In this document: positions 46,147 through 53,890 of the stretch, piece by piece
Layout: every line of letters starts with the position of its first letter
Position numbering within the stretch: position 1 is the stretch's first letter
Source of the DNA: Rickettsiales bacterium
GTDB lineage: Bacteria > Bacteroidota > Bacteroidia > Cytophagales > Cyclobacteriaceae
Length of the DNA: 64,000 nt
Direction: 5' to 3'
NCBI GenBank assembly: GCA_002729235.1
Contig: PBTY01000016.1
Coordinates: 62,001-126,000 of the forward strand
Notes under the pieces: generated by a model
What the model saw: only the letters and a program-made list of their open reading frames with translations
What the model was told of the DNA's origin: nothing
Databases searched by the model: none
Position numbers and translations under genes: made by a program

Positions 46147-47412
46147 TTAGTTATTAATTCCTTTAAGTAATTTCTTAGTCATTTCAAGTTTTTTATTTGA
46201 CGAGAACCCTTTCAAATATCTCTGGGTAGTTCTTTGGCTTTTATGGCCTAGAGCAAATTGAATAAACTCCGTAGTTCCACCTTCATTAAGTACCATATTT
46301 GAAAATGTATGTCTGGCCGTCTGAAATGAGACATTAGTTTTAATACCCGCCTCTTTTGCAAGCTTCTTTAACTGATTGCTTACCTTATTGGTATAGTTCT
46401 TTATTGTTCTGGTTTTCTCCTCTTCATTCATATTGCCATTCAGAACATCAAAAACATAATCCATTCGATCACCCTCAATTCGTCCATTTGATTTTATCAA
46501 TTCAATAAGCTCATTAGTTAACGGTGCCCGAATGACTTCTAAGTCAGCTCTCGTGGTGTCCTTGGTTTTCTCTCTGATAAACTGGATTTCTTGATAGTCA
46601 AATAGAAGGTCTTTAATCCTTAGGTTAAGCAAATCTTTCATGTTGGCCCCATTAGTCAGAAAACTAATAAACCAAAAGTCTACAGCTAACCTATACAGCG
46701 TGTTAATGGTGTTGAAATTGTGTAGTACCTGAACCTCTTCTAATTCAAGGCAAATATTTGTCTTCCTGGTTGCTGGTATTGTAAAACCACCCTTTTTGAA
46801 TGGTGAGTTTTTCTTTTCAAGTACTCCTTTATCAATCAGTCGATTTATTAGTGTTCTTAGGTTCCTTGTATAAACTCCAACTGTTGACAGGCTTTTACCC
46901 ATACCAATGGCCCAACGTTCGTAATTCTTAAGAAAGTCAGAGTTGATATCATATAATTGAAAACTAGTATTGTCAATGTTCTGACTTTTCAGATACTCAT
47001 TGAATGAGTTTTTTGCAGATATATAGCTTTCATAGGTTCTTATCTTATTGTCCTGATATTTCGCATCCGCATATTGTTGAAATGCCCCATTTAAAGAATG
47101 ATCCTCTTCAACCTGAAGCTTAAACATCCGCTCTTTGAACTGATGAAAACTAAACGGTTTTAATTCATGTGCTATCCTATAAGCCTTAGACTCAATCAAG
47201 TTCAATTCTGTTCTCACCTCCAATAGTTTAGATCTCTGGAGATTCATTGCATCGTTAAAGTCCTTTTTACTGAGGTGCGAGTACTTTGTCAAGGACTTAA
47301 GTGAATATCGTTTTTGACTACCATTATAGTAAACCTTCAGCTTGACTGGATGTCTCCCGTCATTCAATTTACTTCTCTGATCAAGTACAACCGACACATT
47401 GACACTCTTCAT
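46147..47412 (-). CDS. Tyrosine recombinase (integrase) of the element
   Basis: 421 residues. An N-terminal Arm-DNA-binding-like beta region (VVLDQRSKLNDGRHPVKLKV) and a SAM-like core-binding domain (about residues 115-210) precede the catalytic domain. Catalytic residues seen are TARHTFSNMV (Arg/His), ALGHKSQRTTQRYL (His and the Tyr nucleophile) and a Lys in the beta-hairpin (REKTKDTTR). The first Arg position reads TNGANMKDLLNL, which lacks an obvious Arg, as in several Bacteroidota integrases. The gene faces inward from attR. Confidence 0.92.
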   Translation of the reverse strand: MKSVNVSVVLDQRSKLNDGRHPVKLKVYYNGSQKRYSLKSLTKYSHLSKKDFNDAMNLQRSKLLEVRTELNLIESKAYRIAHELKPFSFHQFKERMFKLQVEEDHSLNGAFQQYADAKYQDNKIRTYESYISAKNSFNEYLKSQNIDNTSFQLYDINSDFLKNYERWAIGMGKSLSTVGVYTRNLRTLINRLIDKGVLEKKNSPFKKGGFTIPATRKTNICLELEEVQVLHNFNTINTLYRLAVDFWFISFLTNGANMKDLLNLRIKDLLFDYQEIQFIREKTKDTTRADLEVIRAPLTNELIELIKSNGRIEGDRMDYVFDVLNGNMNEEEKTRTIKNYTNKVSNQLKKLAKEAGIKTNVSFQTARHTFSNMVLNEGGTTEFIQFALGHKSQRTTQRYLKGFSSNKKLEMTKKLLKGINN

Positions 47413-47413
47413 G

Positions 47414-47452
47414 ATTTGCCTAATATTTGCCTGATTAATTTATAATTTGCCC
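47414..47452 (+). repeat. Three ATTTGCC motifs upstream of the integrase (candidate arm sites)
   Basis: Copies start at 47414, 47425 and 47445, all in the same direction, ending CCT, CCT and CCC. The first touches the integrase start codon region. A fourth copy lies inside attL (37914). Repeats at both ends are expected of integrase arm-type sites; binding here would also repress the integrase. Confidence 0.5.
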
Positions 47453-47546
47453 AAAACAACTACAAACAATCATAATGATTATTTACATATTAAGGCCTAT
47501 ATTAGCATTTATTCAAACAAATCACAAGTATGTCGGAATAAATCTG

Positions 47547-47594
47547 TCTGACTGTTAATCAGAGGGTCGCTGGTTCGAGCCCAGCCTGAGGAGC
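47547..47594 (+). repeat. attR: right 48-bp direct repeat (displaced tRNA-Asn 3' end)
   Basis: Identical to 37820-37867. It holds the anticodon arm through the acceptor but lacks the 5' half, so it is not a tRNA gene. Confidence 0.92.
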
Positions 47595-47600
47595 AAAGAA

Positions 47601-47633
47601 AAGCCATTCACGTCTAAGTGAGTGGCTTTTTTA
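47601..47633 (+). terminator. Original host terminator of tRNA-Asn
   Basis: Stem AAGCCATTCAC/GTGAGTGGCTT with loop GTCTAA-like and T6, starting 6 bp after attR. Confidence 0.8.
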
Positions 47634-47652
47634 CTTTAAAATTCACATGAAA

Positions 47653-47681
47653 CGCTGGTTAGCCCTGATAGCCTGAGGAGC
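47653..47681 (+). pseudogene. Second, degraded tRNA-Asn 3' end
   Basis: CGCTGGTT (47653-47660), AGCCC and AGCCTGAGGAGC (47670-47681) reproduce the T-arm and acceptor of tRNA-Asn, with CG lost and TGAT gained. It is followed by its own terminator, so it looks like the remnant of another tRNA copy or of an older integration. Confidence 0.6.
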
Positions 47682-47691
47682 ATAAAACGTG

Positions 47692-47723
47692 AAACCTGAT
47701 CATAATTGGTCAGGTTTTTTTTT
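47692..47723 (+). terminator. Terminator after the tRNA-Asn relic
   Basis: Stem AAACCTGA/TCAGGTTT, 10-nt loop, followed by T7 or more. Confidence 0.75.
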
Positions 47724-47830
47724 GATTTATAGCCACATCATTCGAAGGTCAGGCGTCCCCAACTAAGCAGTCCGCCTCAGTCACAGGAACAAAGACAATC
47801 CCTAAAAATCACCCAATGACCAAAATACCA

Positions 47831-48739
47831 TCAAACAACAAAATCTGGGAATTGATTTTGAATGGTTTCCTGAAAATTAGAGACAAAGTCCACAAAATGT
47901 GGTTTATCAAAATCCTCCTCTCTTAAGACTAAATAGATTTCTCGCATCAGTTTATTTTTACCTATGGTTTTGAAAACCAATTCACTTTGATGAGCAAATG
48001 GCTTTAGCATCCATTCAGGGATACAAGTAATACCACGATTTGCCCGCACCATCTCCAATGTGAGTTCTGTCAGAGGAATCGCAGAAACCTTGAAAGGGAT
48101 AACCTTATTTGGTTTCAGGTATTTATCACAAACCGATACCGTTTCCAGTGGATAGGAATGAATAATCAAATGCTGGGAAGCGAAATCTTTTGCCTCAATA
48201 AATTTGTTAGCAGACAAGGCATTTTCTCTATGCATTAAGGCTAAGAGCTCATCTTTGAGCACCTTTATGCAAAGCAGGTTTTCTTGTGCTGGCCTGCTCG
48301 TCACCAGGGCAATATCTACCTCGTAATTAAGGAGGTTTTCCAATGGGTGGTGTGTAGTATTATATAAGAGTTGGATGTCTATCTGTGGATAGAGAGCCGC
48401 CATGCGTTCCAGAAACTGAGGAAACAACAGGTAGAACGTATAACATTCACTACTTACCCTGATATTACCCCCTTCGTTTTGATGAGAGCTTTTGATCTGA
48501 AGTAGCTTCTCATCTACAGAATTGAGTACACTTGTAGCCAGGGCATACAATTCCTCCCCTGAATCTGTTAGATCCCATTTAACCCTTTTACGTTCAAAAA
48601 TTTTGAACCCCAAATCCAGCTCTAAGGAACGAAGTTGATGGCTTAAAGCAGAAGTAGTTAGACATAGTTCATCTTTTGCTCTTGCAATGTTGCCCAGGTC
48701 AGCGATCGTTTTAATGAGTCGGAGGTGTTTAAATTCCAT
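47831..48739 (-). CDS. LysR-family transcriptional regulator
   Basis: 302 residues. The N-terminal winged HTH (MEFKHLRLIKTIADLGNIAR, then LCLTTSALSHQLRSLELDLG) is followed by an effector-binding domain (about residues 90-295). The best family resemblance is to MetR-type members. It is divergent from the HPP gene, the usual layout for a LysR regulator and its target. The ATG lies only 4 bp after a TACATTTG box, so the message may be leaderless. Confidence 0.9.
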   Translation of the reverse strand: MEFKHLRLIKTIADLGNIARAKDELCLTTSALSHQLRSLELDLGFKIFERKRVKWDLTDSGEELYALATSVLNSVDEKLLQIKSSHQNEGGNIRVSSECYTFYLLFPQFLERMAALYPQIDIQLLYNTTHHPLENLLNYEVDIALVTSRPAQENLLCIKVLKDELLALMHRENALSANKFIEAKDFASQHLIIHSYPLETVSVCDKYLKPNKVIPFKVSAIPLTELTLEMVRANRGITCIPEWMLKPFAHQSELVFKTIGKNKLMREIYLVLREEDFDKPHFVDFVSNFQETIQNQFPDFVV

Positions 48740-48743
48740 GTTA

Positions 48744-48751
48744 CAAATGTA
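48744..48751 (-). promoter_or_regulatory. -7 box for the LysR gene, abutting its ATG
   Basis: Minus-strand TACATTTG fits TAnnTTTG exactly and ends 4 bp before the start codon, predicting little or no leader. Confidence 0.45.
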
Positions 48752-48843
48752 TTAAATCAGAAGTACAGGAAGCGTTGAATAGATTTCAACAATTGACACA
48801 ATTCTTCTCAACAAACCTGAGCTAATTCCGGTGGCTCACCTTA

Positions 48844-48851
48844 TAAGTTTG
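48844..48851 (+). promoter_or_regulatory. -7 box for the HPP gene
   Basis: TAAGTTTG matches TAnnTTTG, 19 bp before the ATG at 48871. Confidence 0.45.
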
Positions 48852-48870
48852 CAACTGAAATGCAATCCTT

Positions 48871-49449
48871 ATGAAGAATGCTGTACGTAGGAATCTGAGA
48901 ATCGTAAGATACATTCTTTACCGGGAAACTATTCTGGAAAAGAAAGAGATACTCTGGACCTTTTTAGGATCCTTTTGCGGGATCAGCCTTATTGGTCTAA
49001 CGGAGGATTATCTACTCGCAGGTATCGATGTTGTTTTCCTTATTGGTTCCTTTGGCGCATCGAGCGTATTGATTTTTGGCGCTATTCAAAGCCCATTGGC
49101 TCAACCTCGGAATCTGGTAGGTGGCCACCTGATCTCTTCAGTGGTCGGGGTAGGCTGCGCAAGTCTATTCGGCATGTTTCCAATGTTTGCAGCAGCTTTA
49201 GCTGTATCATTATCTATTCTGCTTATGCAGATCTCTAAAACCCTTCATCCCCCGGGAGGAGCCACTGCCTTAATTGCTGTAACCGGCTCAGAGCAGATCA
49301 AATCTTTGGGATGGTGGTATGTGTTGTTTCCCGTGTTAAGCGGAGTAATCATCCTACTGCTCATCGCACTATTATTTAATAACTTATCCAACGAAAGAAA
49401 ATACCCTACCACTACCAGATATACCCGGGTATACAGTAAACGAAAGTAA
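48871..49449 (+). CDS. HPP-family membrane protein
   Basis: 192 residues with four or five membrane helices between residues 25 and 180. The family motif is in ISKTLHPPGGATALIAVTG. HPP proteins include chloroplast nitrite transporters, so a nitrogen-oxide link is possible next to the nos locus, but the partner is more likely the divergent LysR gene. It ends 182 bp before rrf2, with a separate promoter between. Confidence 0.8.
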   Translation: MKNAVRRNLRIVRYILYRETILEKKEILWTFLGSFCGISLIGLTEDYLLAGIDVVFLIGSFGASSVLIFGAIQSPLAQPRNLVGGHLISSVVGVGCASLFGMFPMFAAALAVSLSILLMQISKTLHPPGGATALIAVTGSEQIKSLGWWYVLFPVLSGVIILLLIALLFNNLSNERKYPTTTRYTRVYSKRK

Positions 49450-49546
49450 TATGTACTGGAGAAGCGATGAAATAAGACCATCAATTTGAATATCCCAATT
49501 GCATTTCCAATCACATTCCGTAATGTCAAAAGTTGAAATGAACCAA

Positions 49547-49560
49547 CTGACATAAATCAG
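49547..49560. promoter_or_regulatory. CTGA-N6-TCAG palindrome
   Basis: CTGACATAAATCAG, 12 bp upstream of the GGA/TCC palindrome. It resembles a degenerate Crp/Fnr-type half-site pair; no regulator of that family is in the window. Confidence 0.25.
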
Positions 49561-49572
49561 CTATTATAATTA

Positions 49573-49612
49573 CGGATATTTTTGTCCGAAATAAAAGTAG
49601 AGCCTACATTTG
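49573..49612 (+). promoter_or_regulatory. rrf2 promoter with overlapping operator-like palindrome
   Basis: -33 box TTTG (49581-49584) and -7 box TACATTTG (49605-49612) are 20 bp apart, the best promoter in the window. The -33 box lies within the palindrome CGGA-TATTTTTG-TCCG (49573-49588), so a protein bound there would block transcription. The same motif recurs before the RIC gene. Confidence 0.65.
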
Positions 49613-49631
49613 CTAACAAACAATCACAATT

Positions 49632-50057
49632 ATGTTTTCTAAAGCCTGTGAATATGCCCTTAAAATCATGATTTACCTCTGCTCTGTAGCAGATGCCGGA
49701 AAGCTTGCAGGTCTAAAAGACATAGCCAAGGCGATAGATTCTCCGGAGGCATTCACGGCTAAGATTTTACAGCAACTAGTACGTGCCAACCTATTGGATT
49801 CATTGAGAGGTCCAAGCGGAGGGTTCAAGGTGGTGGAACAGCCTATCACCCTACTTGAGGTGGTAAATGCCATTGATGGTGAGGGGCTTGTGAGCAATTG
49901 TGTCTTGGGATTAAAAGAATGTGGAGGAGATCATCCTTGCCCAGCACACGACAAATTTGTAGCTGTTCGTGATCACCTCCGTGGAGTATTATCAACTACT
50001 CATTTAGCTGATTTAAAAGGAGGCGTAATTGATGGAAACCGGTTTTTAAGAATCTAA
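49632..50057 (+). CDS. Rrf2-family Fe-S regulator (NsrR/IscR-like)
   Basis: 141 residues. The N-terminal winged HTH includes DIAKAIDSPEAFTAKILQQL. The cluster-binding Cys are Cys90, Cys97 and Cys103 in SNCVLGLKECGGDHPCPAHD, close to the Cx5Cx5C spacing of Fe-S Rrf2 proteins. NsrR uses such a cluster to sense nitric oxide. With RIC and nos genes directly downstream, an NO-sensing repressor role is the best inference. Its promoter overlaps a likely operator. Confidence 0.87.
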   Translation: MFSKACEYALKIMIYLCSVADAGKLAGLKDIAKAIDSPEAFTAKILQQLVRANLLDSLRGPSGGFKVVEQPITLLEVVNAIDGEGLVSNCVLGLKECGGDHPCPAHDKFVAVRDHLRGVLSTTHLADLKGGVIDGNRFLRI

Positions 50058-50073
50058 AAAAAATTTACACTAA

Positions 50074-50093
50074 TAACGGACTTTTTTGTCCTT
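50074..50093. promoter_or_regulatory. Second copy of the GGA/TCC palindrome, before the RIC gene
   Basis: ACGGACTTTTTTGTCC, with perfect GGAC/GTCC arms at 50078-50081 and 50088-50091. It shares 14 of 18 bases with the site at 49572-49589 and lies in the 45-bp gap between rrf2 and the RIC gene. Confidence 0.55.
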
Positions 50094-50102
50094 AATTAAT
50101 TT

Positions 50103-50831
50103 ATGGAAAATTTAGCAAAATCAAAAGTGGGAGTGATCGTGGCTACTAACTTCAGAACCTCCCGAATATTCACCTCACATAACATAGATTTTTGTTGTGG
50201 AGGAGGAATCACATTAGAAGAAGCATGTTCTACAAAAAATCTGGACATCAACGAATTACTCCAGGAACTTGAGGAAACATTCAAAGAACCTGACACTCTG
50301 AACTTCCAGCAACTTGATCTGGATCAACTAATCGACACAATAGTCAACTTACATCATAGCTATGTTTTGGCTACGGTCCCTGCTTTACGAGCATATTTAG
50401 AAAAACTAAGTCGGGTGCATGGCGATCGTCACCCGGAGTTGCATTTAGTGAATGAATTATTCATAGCAGGCTCACAAGCATTGCTACATCACATGCAAAA
50501 AGAAGAGCAAGTCCTATTTCCTTATATAAAAGCGATGGTTGAGTCCAGAAAAAACGGATTCGAACTATCAAGACCTCATTTTGGAGATATTGAAAATCCG
50601 ATTCAGATGATGGAACAAGAGCACCAGGATGAAGGATTCAGGTTTCATCAAATCGCTAAACTGACCAATGAATATGAATGTCCTGCAGATGGATGCCAAA
50701 CATATAAAGTGGCCTTTGCGATGCTAAAGGAATTTGAGGAGGACCTTCATAAACACATTCACCTGGAAAACAACATACTGTTTCCAGCCTCCCGAGAACT
50801 TTTCAAAGAATTTTCATTCAGTAATTCCTAA
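50103..50831 (+). CDS. Iron-sulfur cluster repair di-iron protein (RIC/ScdA/YtfE)
   Basis: 242 residues. The N-terminal DUF542 ScdA domain includes SHNIDFCCGGGITLEEAC. The hemerythrin-like domain carries His and Glu ligands in IVNLHHSY, LLHHMQKEEQVLFPY, EQEHQDEGF and HKHIHLENNILFP. RIC proteins repair Fe-S clusters after NO or oxidative damage. It follows rrf2 with a shared operator-like site, and the cytochrome gene starts 11 bp later. Confidence 0.92.
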   Translation: MENLAKSKVGVIVATNFRTSRIFTSHNIDFCCGGGITLEEACSTKNLDINELLQELEETFKEPDTLNFQQLDLDQLIDTIVNLHHSYVLATVPALRAYLEKLSRVHGDRHPELHLVNELFIAGSQALLHHMQKEEQVLFPYIKAMVESRKNGFELSRPHFGDIENPIQMMEQEHQDEGFRFHQIAKLTNEYECPADGCQTYKVAFAMLKEFEEDLHKHIHLENNILFPASRELFKEFSFSNS

Positions 50832-50842
50832 ACAACAATACG

Positions 50843-51313
50843 ATGAAGTTATCAAGAGCATACCTACAGATAGCCTTTCTACTTCTACTAATATCAGCTT
50901 GTGGAGATGGAGGCAAAAGTCGAATAGAGCAGATCAAAGAACAATCAAAGGTAGAACCCGCTGATCCATACGAAAATTGGCAACAGTTTCACGGAGTAGG
51001 ACCTGTTAAAGAATTTACCCTTGCAGCTGAAGTAGATCAACAACTAGCCACTACCGGGCAGGAGATATTTGAAACCAAGTGCACCGCTTGTCACAAAGCA
51101 GACAAGAAGTTTATCGGTCCTGCACCAAAAGATATTCTCACAAGAAGAAATCCAGCCTGGGTGATGAATATGATCCTTGCTCCAGATAAAATGATCAAGG
51201 AAGATCCTATTGCCAAGAAGCTTCTAATGGATTTTAATGGCTCTCCTATGGCCAACCAAAACCTGACTGAGGAAGAAGCCAGAGCAGTTTTGGAATACTT
51301 CCGAACCTTATAA
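50843..51313 (+). CDS. Lipoprotein c-type cytochrome of the nos locus
   Basis: 156 residues. The lipobox is LLISACG (Cys20). The single haem site is CTACH (Cys80, Cys83, His84), with Met136 (GSPMANQN) the likely distal ligand. It is an exported monohaem cytochrome and the probable electron donor to the nitrous-oxide reductase two genes downstream. The gene lies 16 bp before the fasciclin gene. Confidence 0.87.
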   Translation: MKLSRAYLQIAFLLLLISACGDGGKSRIEQIKEQSKVEPADPYENWQQFHGVGPVKEFTLAAEVDQQLATTGQEIFETKCTACHKADKKFIGPAPKDILTRRNPAWVMNMILAPDKMIKEDPIAKKLLMDFNGSPMANQNLTEEEARAVLEYFRTL

Positions 51314-51329
51314 CTAAACCTTAAAAATC

Positions 51330-51905
51330 ATGAATGCAACAAACCTTAAACTATTGATTTTGGTGATGCTAGCCATAGCGTTTTGGTCCTGTGGCTCACC
51401 CAACCAGAGTGAGCCAAAAGTGACTGAATCAGCCGCGGCTTTAAACCATCCGACGGGTCAGGCTTCTGTTGTGGATGAAGTATCCGACCCGAATATCCTG
51501 CAAGTAGCGATCTCTTCAGAGCCACACAGTATGCTTGTTGCTGCAGTTCAGGCGGCTCAAATAGAGCATGTACTAGTGAATGCTGGCCCTCTTACTGTAT
51601 TTGCGCCAGTCAACAGTGCTTTTGATGCACTACCAGCCGGCACGGTCGACAACCTTCTCAAACCTGAGAACAAAGGAGATCTTGCTACGATCCTAACACG
51701 CCATGCTGCCCCAGGCTCCTATGATTTGGAGGCTCTGAAAAGAGAAGCGAAGAAAGGCAGAAAACTATACATGGCAACGGGAGACTATCTCGAAGTAACC
51801 ATAGATGGTGACGATGTACTGGTAAGTGGAGCCAAAGTAGTAGGGACAGTTCCGGCTTCTAACGGAATCATCCATGTAATTGAAAGTGTGATTTTACCTA
51901 AATAA
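51330..51905 (+). CDS. Fasciclin-domain lipoprotein
   Basis: 191 residues. The lipobox is FWSCGSP (Cys near residue 21). One fasciclin (FAS1) domain covers about residues 55-190: LVNAGPLTVFAPVNSAFDAL and the closing VPASNGIIHVIESVILP. FAS1 domains mediate adhesion or protein contacts. Its place between a cytochrome c and nosZ, 8 bp from nosZ, is more informative than its fold: it probably helps NosZ assembly or docking at the membrane. Confidence 0.85.
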   Translation: MNATNLKLLILVMLAIAFWSCGSPNQSEPKVTESAAALNHPTGQASVVDEVSDPNILQVAISSEPHSMLVAAVQAAQIEHVLVNAGPLTVFAPVNSAFDALPAGTVDNLLKPENKGDLATILTRHAAPGSYDLEALKREAKKGRKLYMATGDYLEVTIDGDDVLVSGAKVVGTVPASNGIIHVIESVILPK

Positions 51906-51913
51906 ATACTCAA

Positions 51914-53878
51914 ATGAAATCTAAATATTTAAACATAAGGAATACCCTGATCGTAGGCTTGATGGCATTGCTGACATCCTGTGGACAATCAGGTGATAAG
52001 AGTGGTAGTGGAGCGCTCGGAAATAGTATCGCTGAGAAGGTATATATTGCTCCCGGAGAAAGGGATGAACAGTATGCCTTTTTATCGGGAGGTTATAGTG
52101 GCAACCTGACTGTTTATGGATTGCCTTCAGGTAGGTTATTCAAAGAAATTCCGGTTTTTTCGCAATTCCCAACATCAGGTTATGGATACTCAGAAGAAAC
52201 CCAACCTATGTTGAATACATCTTTTGGCTTTATTCCATGGGATGATTTACACCATCCGGATATTTCACAAACCAATGGAGAGCTGGACGGAAGATGGATA
52301 TTTGCGAATGGCAATAACACTCCTCGTATCGCCAGAATTAGTCTGACTACTTTCGAAACAGAGGAGATCATAGAAGTACCCAACAGTGCAGGAAATCACA
52401 GTTCGTCATTCATTACAGAGAATACCGAATATGTGGTAGCAGGCACCCGATTTTCTGTGCCAGTCCCACAGCGGGACATGCCAATCAAAGAATACAAGGC
52501 CAACTTCAAAGGGGCATTGACATTCATTTCCGTAGACCCGGAACATGGCCATATGGATATCAAGTTTCAATTGCTCATGCCAGGATTCAATTATGATCTC
52601 TCTCACCCGGGTAGGGGCAAGTCACATGGTTGGTTTTTCTTTTCTACCTATAACACGGAGGAAGCAAATACCCTTTTGGAAGTAAATGCATCACAAAATG
52701 ACAAGGATTTTATAGCCGCAGTAAACTGGAAAAAAATCGAAGAGTATGTGAATAATGGAGGCGGCACTAAAATGGCTAGCAATTATGCGCACAATGTGTA
52801 TGATGAATCTACCCATACAGCCACCTCCACTATCAAAAAGGAAGTACTGACTGTAAATCCTGCTGACATTCCGGGAGCTCTTTACTTCCTTCCTACCCCT
52901 AAATCTCCTCACGGCTGTGACGTAGACCCTAGCGGTCAATACATTGTAGGTGCGGGTAAATTGTCTGCCAATATCACGGTGCATTCCTTTGATAAGATGC
53001 TGGCAGCTATTGATGCGAAGAAATTTGATGGGGACGCTTACGGCATTCCAATTCTAAATTATGATGATGTGCTGGCAGGCAGTGTTCAGAGTGGTGGATT
53101 AGGTCCATTGCACACCGAGTTTGATGGCCGAGGAAATGCCTATACAACCTTCTTTATTTCTTCTGAAGTGGTGAAATGGAAATTGGATACCTGGGAAGTT
53201 GTGGACAGAAAACCTACCTATTACTCAGTAGGTCACCTGATGATACCAGGTGGTAATTCCCGAAAACCGCATGGCAAATACCTGGTAGCCATGAATAAAA
53301 TTACAAAAGACCGGTATCTGCCTACCGGCCCAGAGATGGAGCACTCTGCTCAGATCTATGACATATCCGGAGAGAAAATGGAGCTACTGTATGACTTCCC
53401 AACCCATGGAGAGCCACACTATGCTGCCGGATGTAACGCCGACCTATTGGTGAATAATTCGAAAAAGATTTACAGAATTGACGAGAACAATCACCCTTAT
53501 GGCATCAAGAGTCCTGCAGATGCAAGAGTTGAAAGAAACGGCAATGAGGTTCATATTTACATGTCGACTATCAGAAGCCACTTTACTCCAGACAACATCG
53601 AAGGAATCAAGGTGGGTGATAAGGTATACTTCCACATTACCAATCATGAACAGGATTTTGACGTACCACATGGTTTCTCCATGATTGGACAAGCAACTTC
53701 TGAAATCCTCATTATGCCAGGTCAAACCAAAACCTCGCTTTGGGAACCTAAGAAGGTAGGTGTATGGCCATTCTACTGTACAGATTTTTGTTCAGCACTT
53801 CACCAAGAAATGCAAGGATACATACGTGTATCACCAGCAAACGCTAACATCGACCTAAGCTGGTCACTTGATGAATAA
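51914..53878 (+). CDS. nosZ: Nitrous-oxide reductase, clade II (Sec-exported)
   Basis: 654 residues. The N-terminus is Sec/lipoprotein type (MALLTSCGQS) without a twin-arginine motif, as expected for clade II. The CuA site is at the C-terminus: Cys622-x3-Cys626-x3-His630-x2-Met633 in FYCTDFCSALHQEMQG. CuZ His ligands lie in the propeller (for example SPHGCDVDPSGQYIVGAGK, LGPLHTEFDGRGNAYTTFF, KPHGKY). It reduces N2O to N2. The nos maturation genes follow. An organism with nosZ but no denitrification genes seen here may be an N2O consumer only. Confidence 0.96.
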   Translation: MKSKYLNIRNTLIVGLMALLTSCGQSGDKSGSGALGNSIAEKVYIAPGERDEQYAFLSGGYSGNLTVYGLPSGRLFKEIPVFSQFPTSGYGYSEETQPMLNTSFGFIPWDDLHHPDISQTNGELDGRWIFANGNNTPRIARISLTTFETEEIIEVPNSAGNHSSSFITENTEYVVAGTRFSVPVPQRDMPIKEYKANFKGALTFISVDPEHGHMDIKFQLLMPGFNYDLSHPGRGKSHGWFFFSTYNTEEANTLLEVNASQNDKDFIAAVNWKKIEEYVNNGGGTKMASNYAHNVYDESTHTATSTIKKEVLTVNPADIPGALYFLPTPKSPHGCDVDPSGQYIVGAGKLSANITVHSFDKMLAAIDAKKFDGDAYGIPILNYDDVLAGSVQSGGLGPLHTEFDGRGNAYTTFFISSEVVKWKLDTWEVVDRKPTYYSVGHLMIPGGNSRKPHGKYLVAMNKITKDRYLPTGPEMEHSAQIYDISGEKMELLYDFPTHGEPHYAAGCNADLLVNNSKKIYRIDENNHPYGIKSPADARVERNGNEVHIYMSTIRSHFTPDNIEGIKVGDKVYFHITNHEQDFDVPHGFSMIGQATSEILIMPGQTKTSLWEPKKVGVWPFYCTDFCSALHQEMQGYIRVSPANANIDLSWSLDE

Positions 53879-53890
53879 TGACATGAGCTA

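Larger units (their letters stand above)
37820..47594. mobile_element. Integrated element in tRNA-Asn, about 9.8 kb
   Basis: The element is bounded by perfect 48-bp direct repeats equal to the 3' part of tRNA-Asn. A tyrosine recombinase lies at the right end and an excisionase-like HTH gene near the left end. The tRNA is intact on the left, and the displaced original 3' end lies on the right, the usual geometry for tRNA-targeted integration. No relaxase, replication protein, terminase or capsid gene is recognised, so movement probably needs help from outside. Confidence 0.9.

Noticed and set aside
47547-47594. A second tRNA-Asn gene
   Set aside because: Only the 3' half is present; it is the attR repeat.
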